Of a stretch of 64,000 bases of DNA, positions 1 through 9,527 are shown piece by piece. A program made the translations under genes and the position numbers. The stretch's first letter is position 1, and the number at the start of each line of letters is the position of its first letter. The notes under the pieces were generated by a model. That model saw only the letters and a program-made list of their open reading frames with translations. It did no database searches and had not been told where the DNA came from. The DNA comes from Bradyrhizobium sp. SK17 (lineage in GTDB: Bacteria; Pseudomonadota; Alphaproteobacteria; Rhizobiales; Xanthobacteraceae): assembly GCF_002831585.1 (NCBI RefSeq), contig NZ_CP025113.1, positions 2,294,001-2,358,000 on the forward strand, written 5' to 3'.

Positions 1-1251
1 ACGCTGCGCCGTGCCGCGCTCGACGCCGGCAAGATGGCGCCCTGCGTGCCGGTCGCCGCCACCGATCCGCTCTACATCCTCTACACCTCGGGCACGACCG
101 GAATCCCGAAGGGCGTGGTGCGCGACAATGGCGGGCATCTCGTCGCGCTGAAATGGTCGATGTACAATCTCTACGGCGTCAAGCCCGGCGAGATCTGGTG
201 GTGCGGCTCCGACATCGGCTGGGTGGTCGGCCACTCCTACATCGTCTACGGCCCGCTGATCCACGGCGCGACCTCGATCATGTATGAGGGCAAGCCGGTC
301 GGCACGCCGGATGCCGGCGCGTTCTGGCGCGTGATCAGCGAGCACAAGGCGGTCGCCTTCTTCACCGCGCCGACCGCGTTTCGCGCGATCAAGAAGGAAG
401 ACCCCGAGGGCAAGTTCATCCGCAACTATGATCTCTCCAGCTTCCGCACCTTGTTCCTCGCGGGTGAGCGCGCCGACCCGCCGACCGTGGAGTGGGCCGA
501 ACAGCAATTGAAGGTGCCGGTCATCGATCACTGGTGGCAGACCGAGACCGGATGGTGCATCGCCGGCAATCCGGTTGGCCTCGGCCAACTGCCGGTCAAG
601 CACGGTTCGCCGACGGTGCCGATGCCGGGCTATCAGGTCGACATCGTCGACGAGGCGGCGAAGCCGGTCGCGGCCGGCACCATGGGCTCGATCGTGATCA
701 AGCTGCCGATGCCGCCGGCCTGCCTGCCGACGCTGTGGCAGCAGGACGATCGCTTCAGGGATGCCTATCTCTCGGAATTCCCCGGCTACTACAAAACCTC
801 GGATGCCGGCTACAAGGATGACGACGGCTATGTCTGGGTGATGGGCCGCACCGACGACATCATCAATGTCGCCGGCCACCGGCTCTCCACCGGCGGCATG
901 GAAGAAATTCTGGCCTCGCATCCGGATGTCGCCGAATGCGCCGTGCTCGGCGTCAGGGATGCGATCAAGGGCGAGGTGCCGTGCGGCTTCCTGGTGCTGA
1001 AGGCCGGCGTGACCAAGCCGCCGGATCAGGTCGAGAAGGAAGTCGTGGCGCTGGTGCGCGACAAGCTCGGGCCGGTCGCGGCGTTCAAGCTCGCGATCAC
1101 GGTGGCGCGGCTGCCGAAGACCCGTTCCGGCAAGATCCTGCGCGGCACCATCAAGAAGATCGCCGATGGCGAGCCCTGGACCATGCCGGCCACGATCGAG
1201 GACCCCAAGGTGCTCGACGAGATCGGCGAGGCGCTAAAGGGCAAGGCGTAG
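1..1251 (+). CDS. prpE: Propionyl-CoA synthetase-like acyl-CoA synthetase, 3' part
   Basis: Adenylate-forming enzyme that activates a short-chain acid (probably propionate) to its CoA thioester through an acyl-AMP intermediate, in the cytoplasm. The frame is open from the first base of the window, so the N-terminal third is missing. Visible landmarks in order: the phosphate loop YTSGTTGIPKG; the acyl-pocket and adenine region WWQTETGW; the hinge region YKTSDAGYKDDDGYVWVMGR; and the C-terminal catalytic lysine motif KTRSGKILRGT. The WWQTETGW type and overall length fit the AcsA/PrpE/ACSS3 branch rather than long-chain FadD. The choice of propionate over acetate is an inference from overall resemblance. 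It is followed by a palindromic repeat rather than a clear terminator. Confidence 0.85.
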   Translation, partial: TLRRAALDAGKMAPCVPVAATDPLYILYTSGTTGIPKGVVRDNGGHLVALKWSMYNLYGVKPGEIWWCGSDIGWVVGHSYIVYGPLIHGATSIMYEGKPVGTPDAGAFWRVISEHKAVAFFTAPTAFRAIKKEDPEGKFIRNYDLSSFRTLFLAGERADPPTVEWAEQQLKVPVIDHWWQTETGWCIAGNPVGLGQLPVKHGSPTVPMPGYQVDIVDEAAKPVAAGTMGSIVIKLPMPPACLPTLWQQDDRFRDAYLSEFPGYYKTSDAGYKDDDGYVWVMGRTDDIINVAGHRLSTGGMEEILASHPDVAECAVLGVRDAIKGEVPCGFLVLKAGVTKPPDQVEKEVVALVRDKLGPVAAFKLAITVARLPKTRSGKILRGTIKKIADGEPWTMPATIEDPKVLDEIGEALKGKA

Positions 1252-1300
1252 GTCGAACGTCTTGGCGTGCTTCGCGCGCATCCGGATCGACCACCCGTGT

Positions 1301-1428
1301 GGCACCCCTCTCCCTAACCCTCCCCCGCAAGGGGGAGGGAACCCTTCCGCTATCGGCTCCCTCACGTCAGGTGAGCACGCGGGTCAGGCTCCCTCCCCCT
1401 TGCGGGGGAGGGTGGGGAGAGGGGTGGC
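1301..1428. repeat. Large inverted palindromic repeat
   Basis: Two arms of about 40 bases, CCCTCTCCCTAACCCTCCCC in the left arm and its near-complement in the right arm, flank a spacer of roughly 50 bases. Each arm also contains its own small hairpin (CCCCCGCAAGGGGG type). This is the layout of a dispersed rhizobial intergenic palindrome. The 1252-1565 stretch contains nothing else that I can support. Confidence 0.8.
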
Positions 1429-1565
1429 CCCGGGCGAGATGATCGATGAAGGCACCGACCGTGCAATCGAGCTACGCATCCGGAAGCAAAATGGCCTTGA
1501 TTTTGATGGATTGCCGGGTCATCCCGGCGTCCAACGCCATGACGCCACGAGCTACGGACCCACAG

Positions 1566-1838
1566 ATGCGATCCATTTCCGCACGCGCGCCCCTCGCATT
1601 GCTGCTCGCCCTGCCGCTGCTGGCAGGCTGCCTCGAGCGCGGGCGATCGCCGATCGCGGAGAGCATGGGCGACGACGATCAGTACTGCCAGGCGAATGGC
1701 AAGGTGGCGGTCGGCTCGCCCGAATATGTCGCCTGCCGCAAGGATCGCGACGTCCAGCGCCAGAACGCCGAAGCCCGTACCGATCGGCGGCAGCGCGATC
1801 TCGGCGAATACATGATGAACAATCCGGACCGGCACTAG
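1566..1838 (+). CDS. Small lipoprotein of unknown function
   Basis: A 90-residue protein with a short basic start, a hydrophobic stretch and a clear lipobox (LLAGC, cysteine near residue 22), so it should be lipidated and anchored to a membrane facing the periplasm. The mature part is polar and charged (many Arg, Asp and Gln) with two further cysteines near the middle (QYCQ and VACR). I chose the ATG directly before the signal sequence; longer in-frame starts would put about 40 residues of non-signal sequence in front. No family is recognised. The gene lies 44 bases upstream of the acyltransferase start in the same direction. Confidence 0.6.
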   Translation: MRSISARAPLALLLALPLLAGCLERGRSPIAESMGDDDQYCQANGKVAVGSPEYVACRKDRDVQRQNAEARTDRRQRDLGEYMMNNPDRH

Positions 1839-1882
1839 GCGCCGCGGCTACGGCGCGGATCCCTAAGGAAGGCGAGCTCGCG

Positions 1883-2959
1883 GTGCAGCGTGACAGGATC
1901 GGCGAGCTCGACGGTTTGCGCGCGATCGCGGTCCTGATCGTCGTCATCTGGCACTATTTCGGAACGCCTGATGGTCCCGACGGCTGGCCGTGGAAATTGC
2001 TGCATGTCGGGCGTTTCGGCGTCGACCTGTTCTTCATTCTGTCCGGCTATCTGATCACCGACATCCTGCTGCGGCATCGCACGGCCGAGCGATATTACTC
2101 GGCGTTCTACGGCAGGCGCGCGTTTCGCATCTGGCCGCTCTACTATCTGATGTGCGCCGCCGCGCTGATCGGCTGGACTTTCTCGCTGAGCCCCGACCTG
2201 TTCGACACCAGGGGCGTGCCTGGCTGGCTGTATCTGTTCGGCTTGCAGAATTTCGGCATGGCCAAGGCGCAGACCGACGGCGCCTACTTTCTGGCCGTGA
2301 CCTGGTCGCTTGCGATCGAGGAGCAGTTCTATCTGCTGTTTCCGTTGCTGGTCCGCAACGTGCCGCCGGAGCGACTGTTCGCGATCCTGCTGGTGCCGAT
2401 CCTGATCTGCCCGATCGGGCGCCTGATCGACAGCGCGCTGCCGGACGCCTATGGCTGGTACGTGCTGCCGCAATTCAGGATCGATTCGCTCGCGATCGGC
2501 GCGCTGATCGCCTGGTGGCGGCTCTATCGCAAGCCGGATGCCGAGGTCTCCCGACGCGTCGCCGCGATCCTCAAATGGTCGAGCCTGTCGCTTCCATTGC
2601 TATGGCTGTTCGGCTGGAAGCGCTGGTCGGTGGCGTTCTCGCACACCCAGGTCGAGATCTTCTTCGGTGCGCTGCTGTTCGTCGTTCTGGAAAACCGTGG
2701 CTCACCAAAACTCGCGATCCTGCGCAGTTCGGTCGCGACCTTCTTCGCCAGAACCTCCTACGCGGCGTATCTCACCCACCACGTCATCGTCTATCTGCTG
2801 TTCGCCGTGCTGCATGAACCAAGAACGATCGAGAGCCTCGCCGGCATTTCGCTGACGTTCGGCGCATTTGTCCTGACGTTCGGGTTGTGCGCCCTGAGCT
2901 ACCGCTACTTCGAGCGTCCGCTGCTCGACTTCGCGCACCGGCGCTTCTCGTTCGGCTGA
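1883..2959 (+). CDS. Acyltransferase 3 family membrane protein
   Basis: Integral membrane O-acyltransferase of about 358 residues of the Acyl_transf_3 (OafA/NodX/ExoZ-like) family, which transfers acetyl or similar groups onto surface or exported carbohydrates. The N-terminus carries the family signature ELDGLRAIAVLIVVIWHYF with the conserved histidine. It is followed by FILSGYLIT, RRAFRIWPLYY and TWSLAIEEQFYLLFP, all standard for the family, with about ten hydrophobic segments. The GTG start has a TAAGGAAGG ribosome-binding site about ten bases upstream; the open frame extends further upstream but loses homology-like sequence. The substrate cannot be told from the sequence. Confidence 0.85.
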   Translation: MQRDRIGELDGLRAIAVLIVVIWHYFGTPDGPDGWPWKLLHVGRFGVDLFFILSGYLITDILLRHRTAERYYSAFYGRRAFRIWPLYYLMCAAALIGWTFSLSPDLFDTRGVPGWLYLFGLQNFGMAKAQTDGAYFLAVTWSLAIEEQFYLLFPLLVRNVPPERLFAILLVPILICPIGRLIDSALPDAYGWYVLPQFRIDSLAIGALIAWWRLYRKPDAEVSRRVAAILKWSSLSLPLLWLFGWKRWSVAFSHTQVEIFFGALLFVVLENRGSPKLAILRSSVATFFARTSYAAYLTHHVIVYLLFAVLHEPRTIESLAGISLTFGAFVLTFGLCALSYRYFERPLLDFAHRRFSFG

Positions 2960-2992
2960 GCGAAGGCCGCAAGCACCGCGTGCTGCAAACAA

Positions 2993-3020
2993 AAACGCGG
3001 CGGGTGGTCCCGCCGCGTTT
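2993..3020. terminator. Bidirectional hairpin terminator
   Basis: A perfect 12-bp stem (AAACGCGGCGGG and its complement) closes a TGGT loop. The A-run on one side and T-run on the other let it act in both directions. It sits between the convergent acyltransferase and trcR genes. Confidence 0.8.
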
Positions 3021-3053
3021 GGCATTGCATTCTACGCGATGCGCGATCCGCGC

Positions 3054-3752
3054 TCACTCTTCCTCGTCGTCGGCCTTCTTGCCGCCGATCGTCTTCAGCT
3101 TGGCGAACACGGCATCGACGTTGAGGTCGTCATGCTTCTCGGCCGGCTGGTCGTCGAACTCGTCCTTGCGCGTGGTCTCGGAGGCCGGCAGCAGGGTGGC
3201 GCCGCCATAGACGGTCGTGGTCGGCTTCTCCTTGGCAGCGCGCTGCACCTCGAAATCGAGCTCGATCTGCGAGCACAGGCCGAGCGTGACGGGGTCCATC
3301 GGGGTCAGCGTCGAGGCGTTCCAGTGGGTGCGGTCGCGCACGCTCGCGATCGTGGTCTTGGTGGTGCCGACCAGACGCATGATCTGGGCGTCCTTCAACT
3401 CGGGGTGGTTGCGCACCAGCCAGAGGATCGCGCTGGGCCGCTCATGGCGGCGCGACACCGGGGTGTAGCGCGGGCCCTTCTTCTTGGCGGCGGACGGCAG
3501 CACCACCTTGCTCTCCTGGAGCCTGAGGCGGTAATTCTGGTCGCGCTCGCCGCGCTCGATCTCCTCGCGGGTCAACTGGCCGTTTGAAATGGGGTCCATG
3601 CCCTTGATGCCCTGGGCGGCGTCGCCGTCGGCGATGGCGCGGACTTCCAGGGGGTGCATTTTGGTAAAATCGGCCACCTGATCGAAGGTCAGGGCGGTAT
3701 TATCGACCAACCACACGGCAGTCGCCTTCGGCATCAGCGGTGCGTTGCTCAT
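3054..3752 (-). CDS. trcR: TrcR-type cell-cycle transcriptional regulator (DUF1013)
   Basis: A 232-residue cytoplasmic regulator matching the DUF1013 family, known in alphaproteobacteria as the cell-cycle regulator TrcR. The diagnostic N-terminus MPKATAVWLVDNTALTFDQ is a helix-turn-helix-like segment, and a second one follows around KDAQIMRLVGTTKTTI. The C-terminus is acidic (DDEEE). The start is the ATG preceded by AAGGAGAT; an upstream in-frame ATG would add 18 residues that do not resemble the family. It is divergent from ispH and shares a hairpin terminator with the convergent acyltransferase. The family is widely conserved in alphaproteobacteria, which supports the taxonomic assignment. 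Confidence 0.85.
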   Translation of the reverse strand: MSNAPLMPKATAVWLVDNTALTFDQVADFTKMHPLEVRAIADGDAAQGIKGMDPISNGQLTREEIERGERDQNYRLRLQESKVVLPSAAKKKGPRYTPVSRRHERPSAILWLVRNHPELKDAQIMRLVGTTKTTIASVRDRTHWNASTLTPMDPVTLGLCSQIELDFEVQRAAKEKPTTTVYGGATLLPASETTRKDEFDDQPAEKHDDLNVDAVFAKLKTIGGKKADDEEE

Positions 3753-3832
3753 GGCAAATCTCCTTTGTGCTTCGCCCACCTCTGTCGAGGCGAAGCTGGT
3801 AGTCATCGGCGATGACGGGAATTATGCCGCCT

Positions 3833-3861
3833 ATATAAGCCCTCCGGGGGGAATGGCGCAA
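3833..3861 (-). promoter_or_regulatory. Predicted sigma-70-type promoter of trcR
   Basis: On the minus strand TTGCGC and TTATAT are separated by exactly 17 bases, about 80 bases upstream of the trcR start. Prediction from pattern only. Confidence 0.4.
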
Positions 3862-3982
3862 TGGGCCAGCAAAATCGCCTTGACAGCGCCCGAAAGCAGC
3901 CCCAAGTCCTTACCTTAACTGGCCGTTCCCCGCCCGCCGGCGAGGGGTGATTCGGTCCCGAAATTTGCCCCGAGACAGCCTG

Positions 3983-4957
3983 ATGTCAGCGAAAAAACCC
4001 GATCTCAGAATCGTGCTTTGTTCCCCCCGCGGCTTCTGCGCCGGGGTGGTCCGCGCCATCGACACGGTCGAACGTGCCCTCACGATTTATGGCGCCCCGG
4101 TCTATGTCCGGCACGAAATCGTCCATAACAAGTACGTGGTGGACAGCCTGAAGACCAAGGGTGCCATCTTTGTCGAGGAATTGTCCGAAATCCCCGATGA
4201 AACCAACGCGCCGGTGGTGTTTTCGGCTCATGGCGTTCCGAAATCGGTTCCCGCCGAGGCCAAATCGCGCAATTTCTTCTCGCTGGACGCGACCTGCCCG
4301 CTGGTGACCAAGGTCCACCGCGAGGCGGCGATCCATTTCAAGCGCGGCCGCGAGATCCTGCTGATCGGGCATTCCCACCACCCGGAGGTGGTCGGCACCC
4401 TGGGCCAGCTGCCCGAGGGCGCCGTGACCCTGATCGAGACCGCCGAGGACGCCAAGACCTTCATGCCGAAGGATCCCAACAACCTCGCCTTCGTGACCCA
4501 GACCACGCTGTCGATCGACGACACCGCGGAGATCGTGGCGCTGCTCAAGCAGCGCTTCCCGAACGTCAACGGTCCGCACAAGGAAGACATCTGCTACGCC
4601 ACCACCAACCGCCAGCTTGCGGTGAAGAAGGTGGCGCCGGTGGTCGATGCGCTGATCGTGGTCGGCGCGCCGAACTCGTCGAACTCGCAGCGACTGCGTG
4701 AGGTCGCCGAGCGCGAGGGCTGCCCGATCGCGATCCTTGCCCAACGGGCCAGCGACATCGACTGGGCGCGCTTCGAAGGCATCAAGAGCCTCGGCATCAC
4801 CGCGGGCGCATCGGCGCCGGAAGTGATCGTCGAGGAGATCATGGGCGCTTTCGCCGAGCGTTACGAACTGCATGTGGAGACGGTCTCGGCCGCGGAAGAG
4901 AACGAGTTCTTCCCGTTGCCGCGTTCGCTGCGGCCCGACGCTGCCGCGGCGGAATAG
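3983..4957 (+). CDS. ispH: 4-hydroxy-3-methylbut-2-enyl diphosphate reductase
   Basis: Last enzyme of the non-mevalonate isoprenoid pathway. It reduces HMBPP to IPP and DMAPP with a 4Fe-4S cluster in the cytoplasm. The three cluster cysteines are visible in RGFCAGV, DATCPLV and ICYATTNRQ. The substrate-binding histidines are in [15 protein letters not shown] and GHSHHPEV, and the catalytic glutamate lies in the expected central block. The length of 324 residues is normal. I chose the ATG giving [10 protein letters not shown]; an upstream GTG in frame adds 12 residues. The thrB start follows six bases after the stop, so the two are probably co-transcribed, with rnhA next. Confidence 0.95.
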   Translation: MSAKKPDLRIVLCSPRGFCAGVVRAIDTVERALTIYGAPVYVRHEIVHNKYVVDSLKTKGAIFVEELSEIPDETNAPVVFSAHGVPKSVPAEAKSRNFFSLDATCPLVTKVHREAAIHFKRGREILLIGHSHHPEVVGTLGQLPEGAVTLIETAEDAKTFMPKDPNNLAFVTQTTLSIDDTAEIVALLKQRFPNVNGPHKEDICYATTNRQLAVKKVAPVVDALIVVGAPNSSNSQRLREVAEREGCPIAILAQRASDIDWARFEGIKSLGITAGASAPEVIVEEIMGAFAERYELHVETVSAAEENEFFPLPRSLRPDAAAAE

Positions 4958-4962
4958 ACCAT

Positions 4963-5943
4963 ATGGCGGTCTACACCGACGTTGCCGCCGAAGACCTCGC
5001 GGAATTCCTCAAGAGCTACGACATCGGCGAACTGCTCTCCTACAAGGGCATCGCCGAGGGTGTCGAGAATTCGAACTTCCTGCTGCACACCAGCCAGGGC
5101 GCCTACATCCTCACGCTCTATGAGAAGCGCGTGGCGGAGGACGACCTGCCGTATTTCCTGTCGCTGATGGCGCATCTCGCCGCGCGCGGCGTGTCGTGCC
5201 CGCAGCCGGCGCGCAACCGCAAGGGCGAGGTCACCAGCCGGCTCGCCGGCCGACCCGCGGCGATCATCAACTTCCTCGAAGGCGTCTGGCCGCGGCGGCC
5301 GAACGTGGCGCATTGCGCTGGCGTCGGCGATGCGCTGGCCAGGATGCATCTCGCCGGCCGCGACTTTCCGCTGGTGCGCAAGAACCCGCTGTCGGTCTCC
5401 GGTTGGCGGCCGCTGTTCGATCTCGCCGCCGCGCGGGCCGACAGCGTGCAGCTCGGCTTGCACGACTTCATCGCGCGCGAGCTCGATCATCTCGAAGCCG
5501 CGTGGCCGACCGATCTGCCGGTCGGCGTGATCCATGCCGACCTGTTTCCCGACAACGTCTTCTTCCTCGGCGACAAGCTGTCCGGCCTGATCGATTTCCC
5601 GTTCGCCTGCAACGACATCCTGGCTTACGACGTCGCGATCTGCCTCAACGCCTGGTGCTTCGAGCCGGATCATTCCTTCAACGTCACCAAGGCGCGTGCG
5701 CTGCTCAATGCCTATGGCCGCGGGCGGCCGCTGTCGGCTTCGGAAGAGACCGCGCTGCCGCTGCTCGCGCGCGGCGCCGCGCTGCGTTTCCTGCTGACCC
5801 GGCTGGTCGATTTCCTCAACGTGCCCGAGGGCGCGCTGGTGCAGCCGAAGGACCCGCTGGAATATGTCCGCAAGCTGCGCTTCCAGCAGAGCGTCGCTGC
5901 CATCAACGACTACGGCATCACGCCGGCGGGATGCGCGGCGTGA
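4963..5943 (+). CDS. thrB: Homoserine kinase (ThrB, APH-fold type)
   Basis: Phosphorylates L-homoserine for threonine synthesis. At 326 residues this is the aminoglycoside-phosphotransferase-fold form of ThrB found in alphaproteobacteria, not the GHMP-kinase form of enterics. Visible landmarks: the N-terminal [16 protein letters not shown] typical of the family, the nucleotide lobe ENSNFLLHT, the catalytic loop [13 protein letters not shown], and the metal-binding [10 protein letters not shown]. It starts six bases after ispH and its last codons overlap rnhA by 13 bases, so the three genes form a tight operon. Confidence 0.93.
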   Translation: MAVYTDVAAEDLAEFLKSYDIGELLSYKGIAEGVENSNFLLHTSQGAYILTLYEKRVAEDDLPYFLSLMAHLAARGVSCPQPARNRKGEVTSRLAGRPAAIINFLEGVWPRRPNVAHCAGVGDALARMHLAGRDFPLVRKNPLSVSGWRPLFDLAAARADSVQLGLHDFIARELDHLEAAWPTDLPVGVIHADLFPDNVFFLGDKLSGLIDFPFACNDILAYDVAICLNAWCFEPDHSFNVTKARALLNAYGRGRPLSASEETALPLLARGAALRFLLTRLVDFLNVPEGALVQPKDPLEYVRKLRFQQSVAAINDYGITPAGCAA

Positions 5944-6392
5944 GCGACAAGCCGCATGTGATTGTCTTCACCGATGGTGCCTGCTCCGGAAATCCCGGAC
6001 CGGGCGGCTGGGGCGCGATCCTGAGATTCGGCGATGTCGAGAAGGAATTGAAGGGCGGCGAGGCGCATACCACCAACAACCGCATGGAGCTGATGGCGGC
6101 AATCTCGGCGCTGGAGGCGTTGAAGAAGCCCTGCGTGGTCGACGTCACCACCGACAGCCAGTATGTCCGCCAGGGCATCACCGGCTGGATCCATGGCTGG
6201 AAGCGCAACGGCTGGCGTACCGCCGACAAGAAGCCGGTCAAGAATGTCGAACTGTGGCAGCGCCTCGACGCCGCATTGAAGCCGCATGAGGTGCGCTGGC
6301 ACTGGATCAAGGGCCACGCCGGCCACGCCGAGAACGAGCGCGCCGACGAGCTCGCGCGCGAGGGCGTGGCGATGGCGAAGCTGAAGGGGTAG
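5931..6392 (+). CDS. rnhA: Ribonuclease HI
   Basis: Cleaves the RNA strand of RNA-DNA hybrids (R-loops, Okazaki primers) using two Mg ions. All four acidic active-site residues are present: Asp in [19 protein letters not shown], Glu in NNRMELMAA, Asp in TTDSQYV, and Asp in NERADELA, with the flexible-loop histidine in [12 protein letters not shown]. The length of about 153 residues is normal. The start overlaps the end of thrB; an alternative GTG three codons later (MSDKPHV) is equally possible. Translational coupling to thrB is likely. Confidence 0.95.
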   Translation: MRGVSDKPHVIVFTDGACSGNPGPGGWGAILRFGDVEKELKGGEAHTTNNRMELMAAISALEALKKPCVVDVTTDSQYVRQGITGWIHGWKRNGWRTADKKPVKNVELWQRLDAALKPHEVRWHWIKGHAGHAENERADELAREGVAMAKLKG

Positions 6393-6421
6393 GGGGCGCT
6401 ATCGCGCCGCGAACCGTCTGC

Positions 6422-6567
6422 GTAGCGTGGGTAGAGCGAAGCGAAACCCACGATCTCCATGCCCGGCACGAAGTTGATGGGTTTCGCTGCGCTCTACCTA
6501 ACCTACAATTCCGCGGCCGCGGTGATCGCCATGCCCAAAACTGTCATCGCCCGCGAAGGCGGGCGAT
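6422..6567. repeat. Two adjacent intergenic palindromes
   Basis: First, arms GTGGGTAGAGCGAAGCGAAA (6427-6450) and its near-complement (6478-6498) form an imperfect palindrome with a short spacer. Second, ATCGCCCGC-GAAG-GCGGGCGAT (6546-6567) is a perfect 9-bp hairpin. Both resemble dispersed Bradyrhizobium repeats. They fill the gap between convergent rnhA and the peroxiredoxin gene. Confidence 0.7.
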
Positions 6568-6664
6568 CCAGTATTCCAGAGACGGTGATGGCCGAAACGA
6601 GAGGCCGCGGCGTGCCAGGTCGCCCGGTCAAGCCGGGCGACGGCAGTGTGCCTGGGGCGTCGGC

Positions 6665-7150
6665 TCAGAGCTGGCCGAGCAGCGTGTCGCCGCCGGAGAC
6701 TTCGACCTTGCCCGGAGCCGGCTCCTTGTTGAGCTTCTTCACCACGCCGTCTTCGACCAGCATCGAGTAGCGGTGGGAGCGGATGCCGAGGCCGTTGCCC
6801 GAGGCGTCGAGCTCCATGCCGATCGCCTTGGCGAAGTCGGCATTGCCGTCGGCGAGGAAGACGGCTTCGTCGCGCTGGTCGGTGTCGCGCTTCCAGGCGT
6901 TCATCACGAAGGCGTCGTTGACCGAGACGATCGCGATGGTGTCGACGCCCTTGTTCTTCATGGCGTAGGCGTTGAGGAAGATGCTCGGCAGGTGCATCTT
7001 GTGGCAGGTGCCGGTGTAGGCGCCGGGCACCGCGAACAGCGCGACCTTCTTGCCCTTGAAAATATCGTCGGTGGTTTTGACCTGCGGACCCTCGGCGGTC
7101 ATCACGCGAAACTTGGTTTCCGGCAGCTTGTCGCCAACATTGATCGTCAT
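6665..7150 (-). CDS. Peroxiredoxin (Prx5/glutaredoxin-type thiol peroxidase)
   Basis: A 161-residue cytoplasmic thiol peroxidase of the AhpC/TSA superfamily, Prx5 subgroup, reducing H2O2 or organic hydroperoxides. The peroxidatic cysteine lies in VPGAYTGTCHKMHLP, the Prx5 version of the PxxxTxxC motif. It is the only cysteine, so the enzyme is of 1-Cys type and needs an external thiol. The catalytic arginine is in GIRSHRYSM. The start chosen gives MTINVGDKLPE; the upstream in-frame ATG adds 27 residues with no similarity to the family. It appears to stand alone, with no partner glutaredoxin in the window. Confidence 0.9.
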   Translation of the reverse strand: MTINVGDKLPETKFRVMTAEGPQVKTTDDIFKGKKVALFAVPGAYTGTCHKMHLPSIFLNAYAMKNKGVDTIAIVSVNDAFVMNAWKRDTDQRDEAVFLADGNADFAKAIGMELDASGNGLGIRSHRYSMLVEDGVVKKLNKEPAPGKVEVSGGDTLLGQL

Positions 7151-7258
7151 CGGTATTCTCCCTCGGTGAAGCTGAATTGTCTTAAACCCGGCGGTTGGAC
7201 GGCACAATACGACCTCGCGGGAGAACGGCAATCCCGGACCGCAGTCACCGTTCCGTCA

Positions 7259-7816
7259 TCAGCCGGAAAACCCGCCGGCGTCGAGAAAGGCCTGTTCTTC
7301 CGTGGTCGTTTCGCGGCCCATCACCCGGTTACGGTGCGGGAAGCGGCCGAACCGGCGAATGATGTCGGCGTGGTCCTCGGCATATCTAAGGTTGTCAGGG
7401 TGGCAGTCATATTGCCGGAACAGCGCCACACAGCGTTGCTGGTCGTCGAGGTCCTCCGAATGCTCGAACGGCAGATAGAGGAATTCGCGCAAGCCTGGGT
7501 CGGTCCGCGCATCGATGCCGCGCGCGATGGCGCGGCCTGCCACCTCACGGGCCAGCGCATCGCTTGCAAAGGCCTTGGCGTCGCCTCGAAACAGGTTTCT
7601 CGGAAATTGGTCGAGCACGATGGTCAGCGCCAGCGCGCCGTCGTCGCTCGCCTCCCATGACGACATTTCGCCGGTAGCCGCTTTCTGCCAGGTGGCGAGG
7701 AAGCGGTTGCGGATTTCCGCATCGAAGGCATCGTCGCGCGTGTACCACCGATCGCGGCCAGCCTCGCGCCAAAAGGCAAGCACGTCGGCAGGCGTCGCGA
7801 TGCGGGCGTCAGTCAT
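7259..7816 (-). CDS. DUF924 family protein
   Basis: A 185-residue all-alpha protein of the DUF924 family (TPR-like fold, no settled biochemical role). Family blocks seen: ADVLAFWREAG at the start, WEASDDGALALTIVLDQFPRNLFR, YLPFEHSEDLDDQQRCV, and near the end HADIIRRFGRFPHRN. The start is the ATG giving MTDARIATP, 28 codons inside the longest open frame. The gene lies 28 bases downstream of the fadD stop on the same strand, so co-transcription with fadD is possible. Confidence 0.88.
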   Translation of the reverse strand: MTDARIATPADVLAFWREAGRDRWYTRDDAFDAEIRNRFLATWQKAATGEMSSWEASDDGALALTIVLDQFPRNLFRGDAKAFASDALAREVAGRAIARGIDARTDPGLREFLYLPFEHSEDLDDQQRCVALFRQYDCHPDNLRYAEDHADIIRRFGRFPHRNRVMGRETTTEEQAFLDAGGFSG

Positions 7817-7844
7817 GTCGATCCAACGCCCGCTCGTGATGTCG

Positions 7845-9527
7845 TCAGGCCGCGGCCTTCTTCTCGTCGCGCAGCTCGCGGCGCAGGATCTTGCCGACAT
7901 TGGTCTTCGGCAGGTCGGTCCTGAACTCGATCTGTTTCGGCACCTTGTAGCCGGTGAGCTGGGTGGCGCTAAACTTGATGATGTCCTCGGCGGTGACGTT
8001 CGGGTCCTTCTTGACCACGAACGCCTTCACCGCCTCGCCGGACTTCGCATCGGGCACGCCGATCACGGCGCATTCGAGCACGCCGGGGTGGCTCGCGATC
8101 ACTTCCTCGATCTCGTTCGGATAGACGTTGAAGCCGGAGACCAGGATCATGTCCTTCTTGCGATCGACGATCTTGGTGTAGCCCTTCTCGTCCATCACGC
8201 CGATGTCGCCGGTGCGGAAATAGCCGTCCGCGGTCATCACGCGCGCGGTCTCGTCCGGCCTGTTCCAGTAACCTGCCATCACCTGCGGGCCCTTGGCGCA
8301 GATCTCTCCGGCCTGGCCGAGCGGCAATTCGTTGCCGTCGTCGTCGCGGATCGAGAGCCAGGTCGACGGAACGGGAAGGCCGATCGTTCCGGAGAACTCC
8401 TCGATCGTGGCGGGATTGCACGTCAGGGTCGGCGACGTCTCCGACAGGCCATAGCCTTCCGACAACGAGATGCCGGTGACCTTCAGCCATTTCTCGGCGA
8501 CCGGCCGTTGCGTCGCCATGCCGCCGCCATTGGCGATCTTCAGCTTGGAGAAGTCGAGCTTGTCGAAACCGGGTGTGTTCAACAGGCCATTGTAGAGGGT
8601 GTTGACCGCCGGGAAGAAGCTGACCTGGTACTTCGACAGCTCCTTGACGAAGCCCGCCATGTCGCGCGGATTCGGAATCAGCAGATTGGTGCCGCCGCAC
8701 CGCATGCCGAGCAGATAGCAGGCGGTGAGCGCGAAGACGTGATAGAGCGGCAGCGCGCAGACGATGACCATCTGCTCGACGATCGGCGGCTTCACCAGCG
8801 CCGGCTGCAACCAGGCGTCGTTTTGCAGCACATTGGCCAGGATGTTGCGATGGAGCAGGGTCGCGCCCTTGGAGACGCCGGTGGTGCCGCCGGTATATTG
8901 CAGGAAGGCGACGTCATCGAGCGTCAGCGCTGGCTTGCTCATCTTCAGGCCGCGGCCGGCCGACAGTGCGTCGTTGAAGGGGACGGCACCGGGGATCGAC
9001 CAGGCCGGCACCATCTTCTTCACCCGCCGCACCACCAGATTGACGATCACGCCCTTGAAGCCGAGCAGGTCGCCCATGCTGCCGACGATGACGTGCTTGA
9101 CGGCGGTGTTGGGCAGCACCTTCTGCACGGTGGTGGCGAAGTTCTCCAGCACGATGATGGCTTCCGCGCCGGAATCCTTGAGCTGGTGCTCGAGCTCGCG
9201 CGGGGTGTAAAGCGGGTTGACGTTGACCACGGCAAAGCCGGCGCGCAGCACCGCTGCGGTCGCGATCGGATATTGCAGCACGTTCGGCATCATCAGCGCG
9301 ACCCGCGCGCCCTTTTGCAGGCCCTTGCCCTGGAGATAGGCGCCGAGCGCGATCGACATCTCGTCGAGCTCGCGATAGGTGATCGCCTTGTCCATGCAGA
9401 TGAACGCCTTGCGATCGGCGAACTTCCTGAAGCTCTCCTCGAGCAATTCGACCAGCGACGAATATTGCGTGACGTCGATATCGGCAGGCACGCCGGCCGG
9501 ATAATGCTTGAGCCAGATCCGCTCCAT
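7845..9527 (-). CDS. fadD: Long-chain fatty-acid-CoA ligase
   Basis: A 560-residue adenylate-forming ligase that makes long-chain acyl-CoA for beta-oxidation. Landmarks: phosphate loop LQYTGGTTGVSKGA, aromatic gate and adenine motif EGYGLSETSP, Asp of GYFRTGDIGVMDEKGY, and the linker RKKDMILVSGFNVYPNEIEEV. The C-terminal catalytic lysine lies in LPKTNVGKILRRELRDE. The start is the ATG giving MERIWLKHYPAGVPADI, the usual FadD start, with a purine-rich stretch upstream. DUF924 follows downstream on the same strand. Substrate chain length is inferred from family resemblance. Confidence 0.92.
   Translation of the reverse strand: MERIWLKHYPAGVPADIDVTQYSSLVELLEESFRKFADRKAFICMDKAITYRELDEMSIALGAYLQGKGLQKGARVALMMPNVLQYPIATAAVLRAGFAVVNVNPLYTPRELEHQLKDSGAEAIIVLENFATTVQKVLPNTAVKHVIVGSMGDLLGFKGVIVNLVVRRVKKMVPAWSIPGAVPFNDALSAGRGLKMSKPALTLDDVAFLQYTGGTTGVSKGATLLHRNILANVLQNDAWLQPALVKPPIVEQMVIVCALPLYHVFALTACYLLGMRCGGTNLLIPNPRDMAGFVKELSKYQVSFFPAVNTLYNGLLNTPGFDKLDFSKLKIANGGGMATQRPVAEKWLKVTGISLSEGYGLSETSPTLTCNPATIEEFSGTIGLPVPSTWLSIRDDDGNELPLGQAGEICAKGPQVMAGYWNRPDETARVMTADGYFRTGDIGVMDEKGYTKIVDRKKDMILVSGFNVYPNEIEEVIASHPGVLECAVIGVPDAKSGEAVKAFVVKKDPNVTAEDIIKFSATQLTGYKVPKQIEFRTDLPKTNVGKILRRELRDEKKAAA

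Noticed and set aside
5196..5930. Upstream extension of the rnhA reading frame by about 245 codons
   Set aside because: It overlaps thrB in another frame and is Arg-rich nonsense; the true start is at the thrB end.
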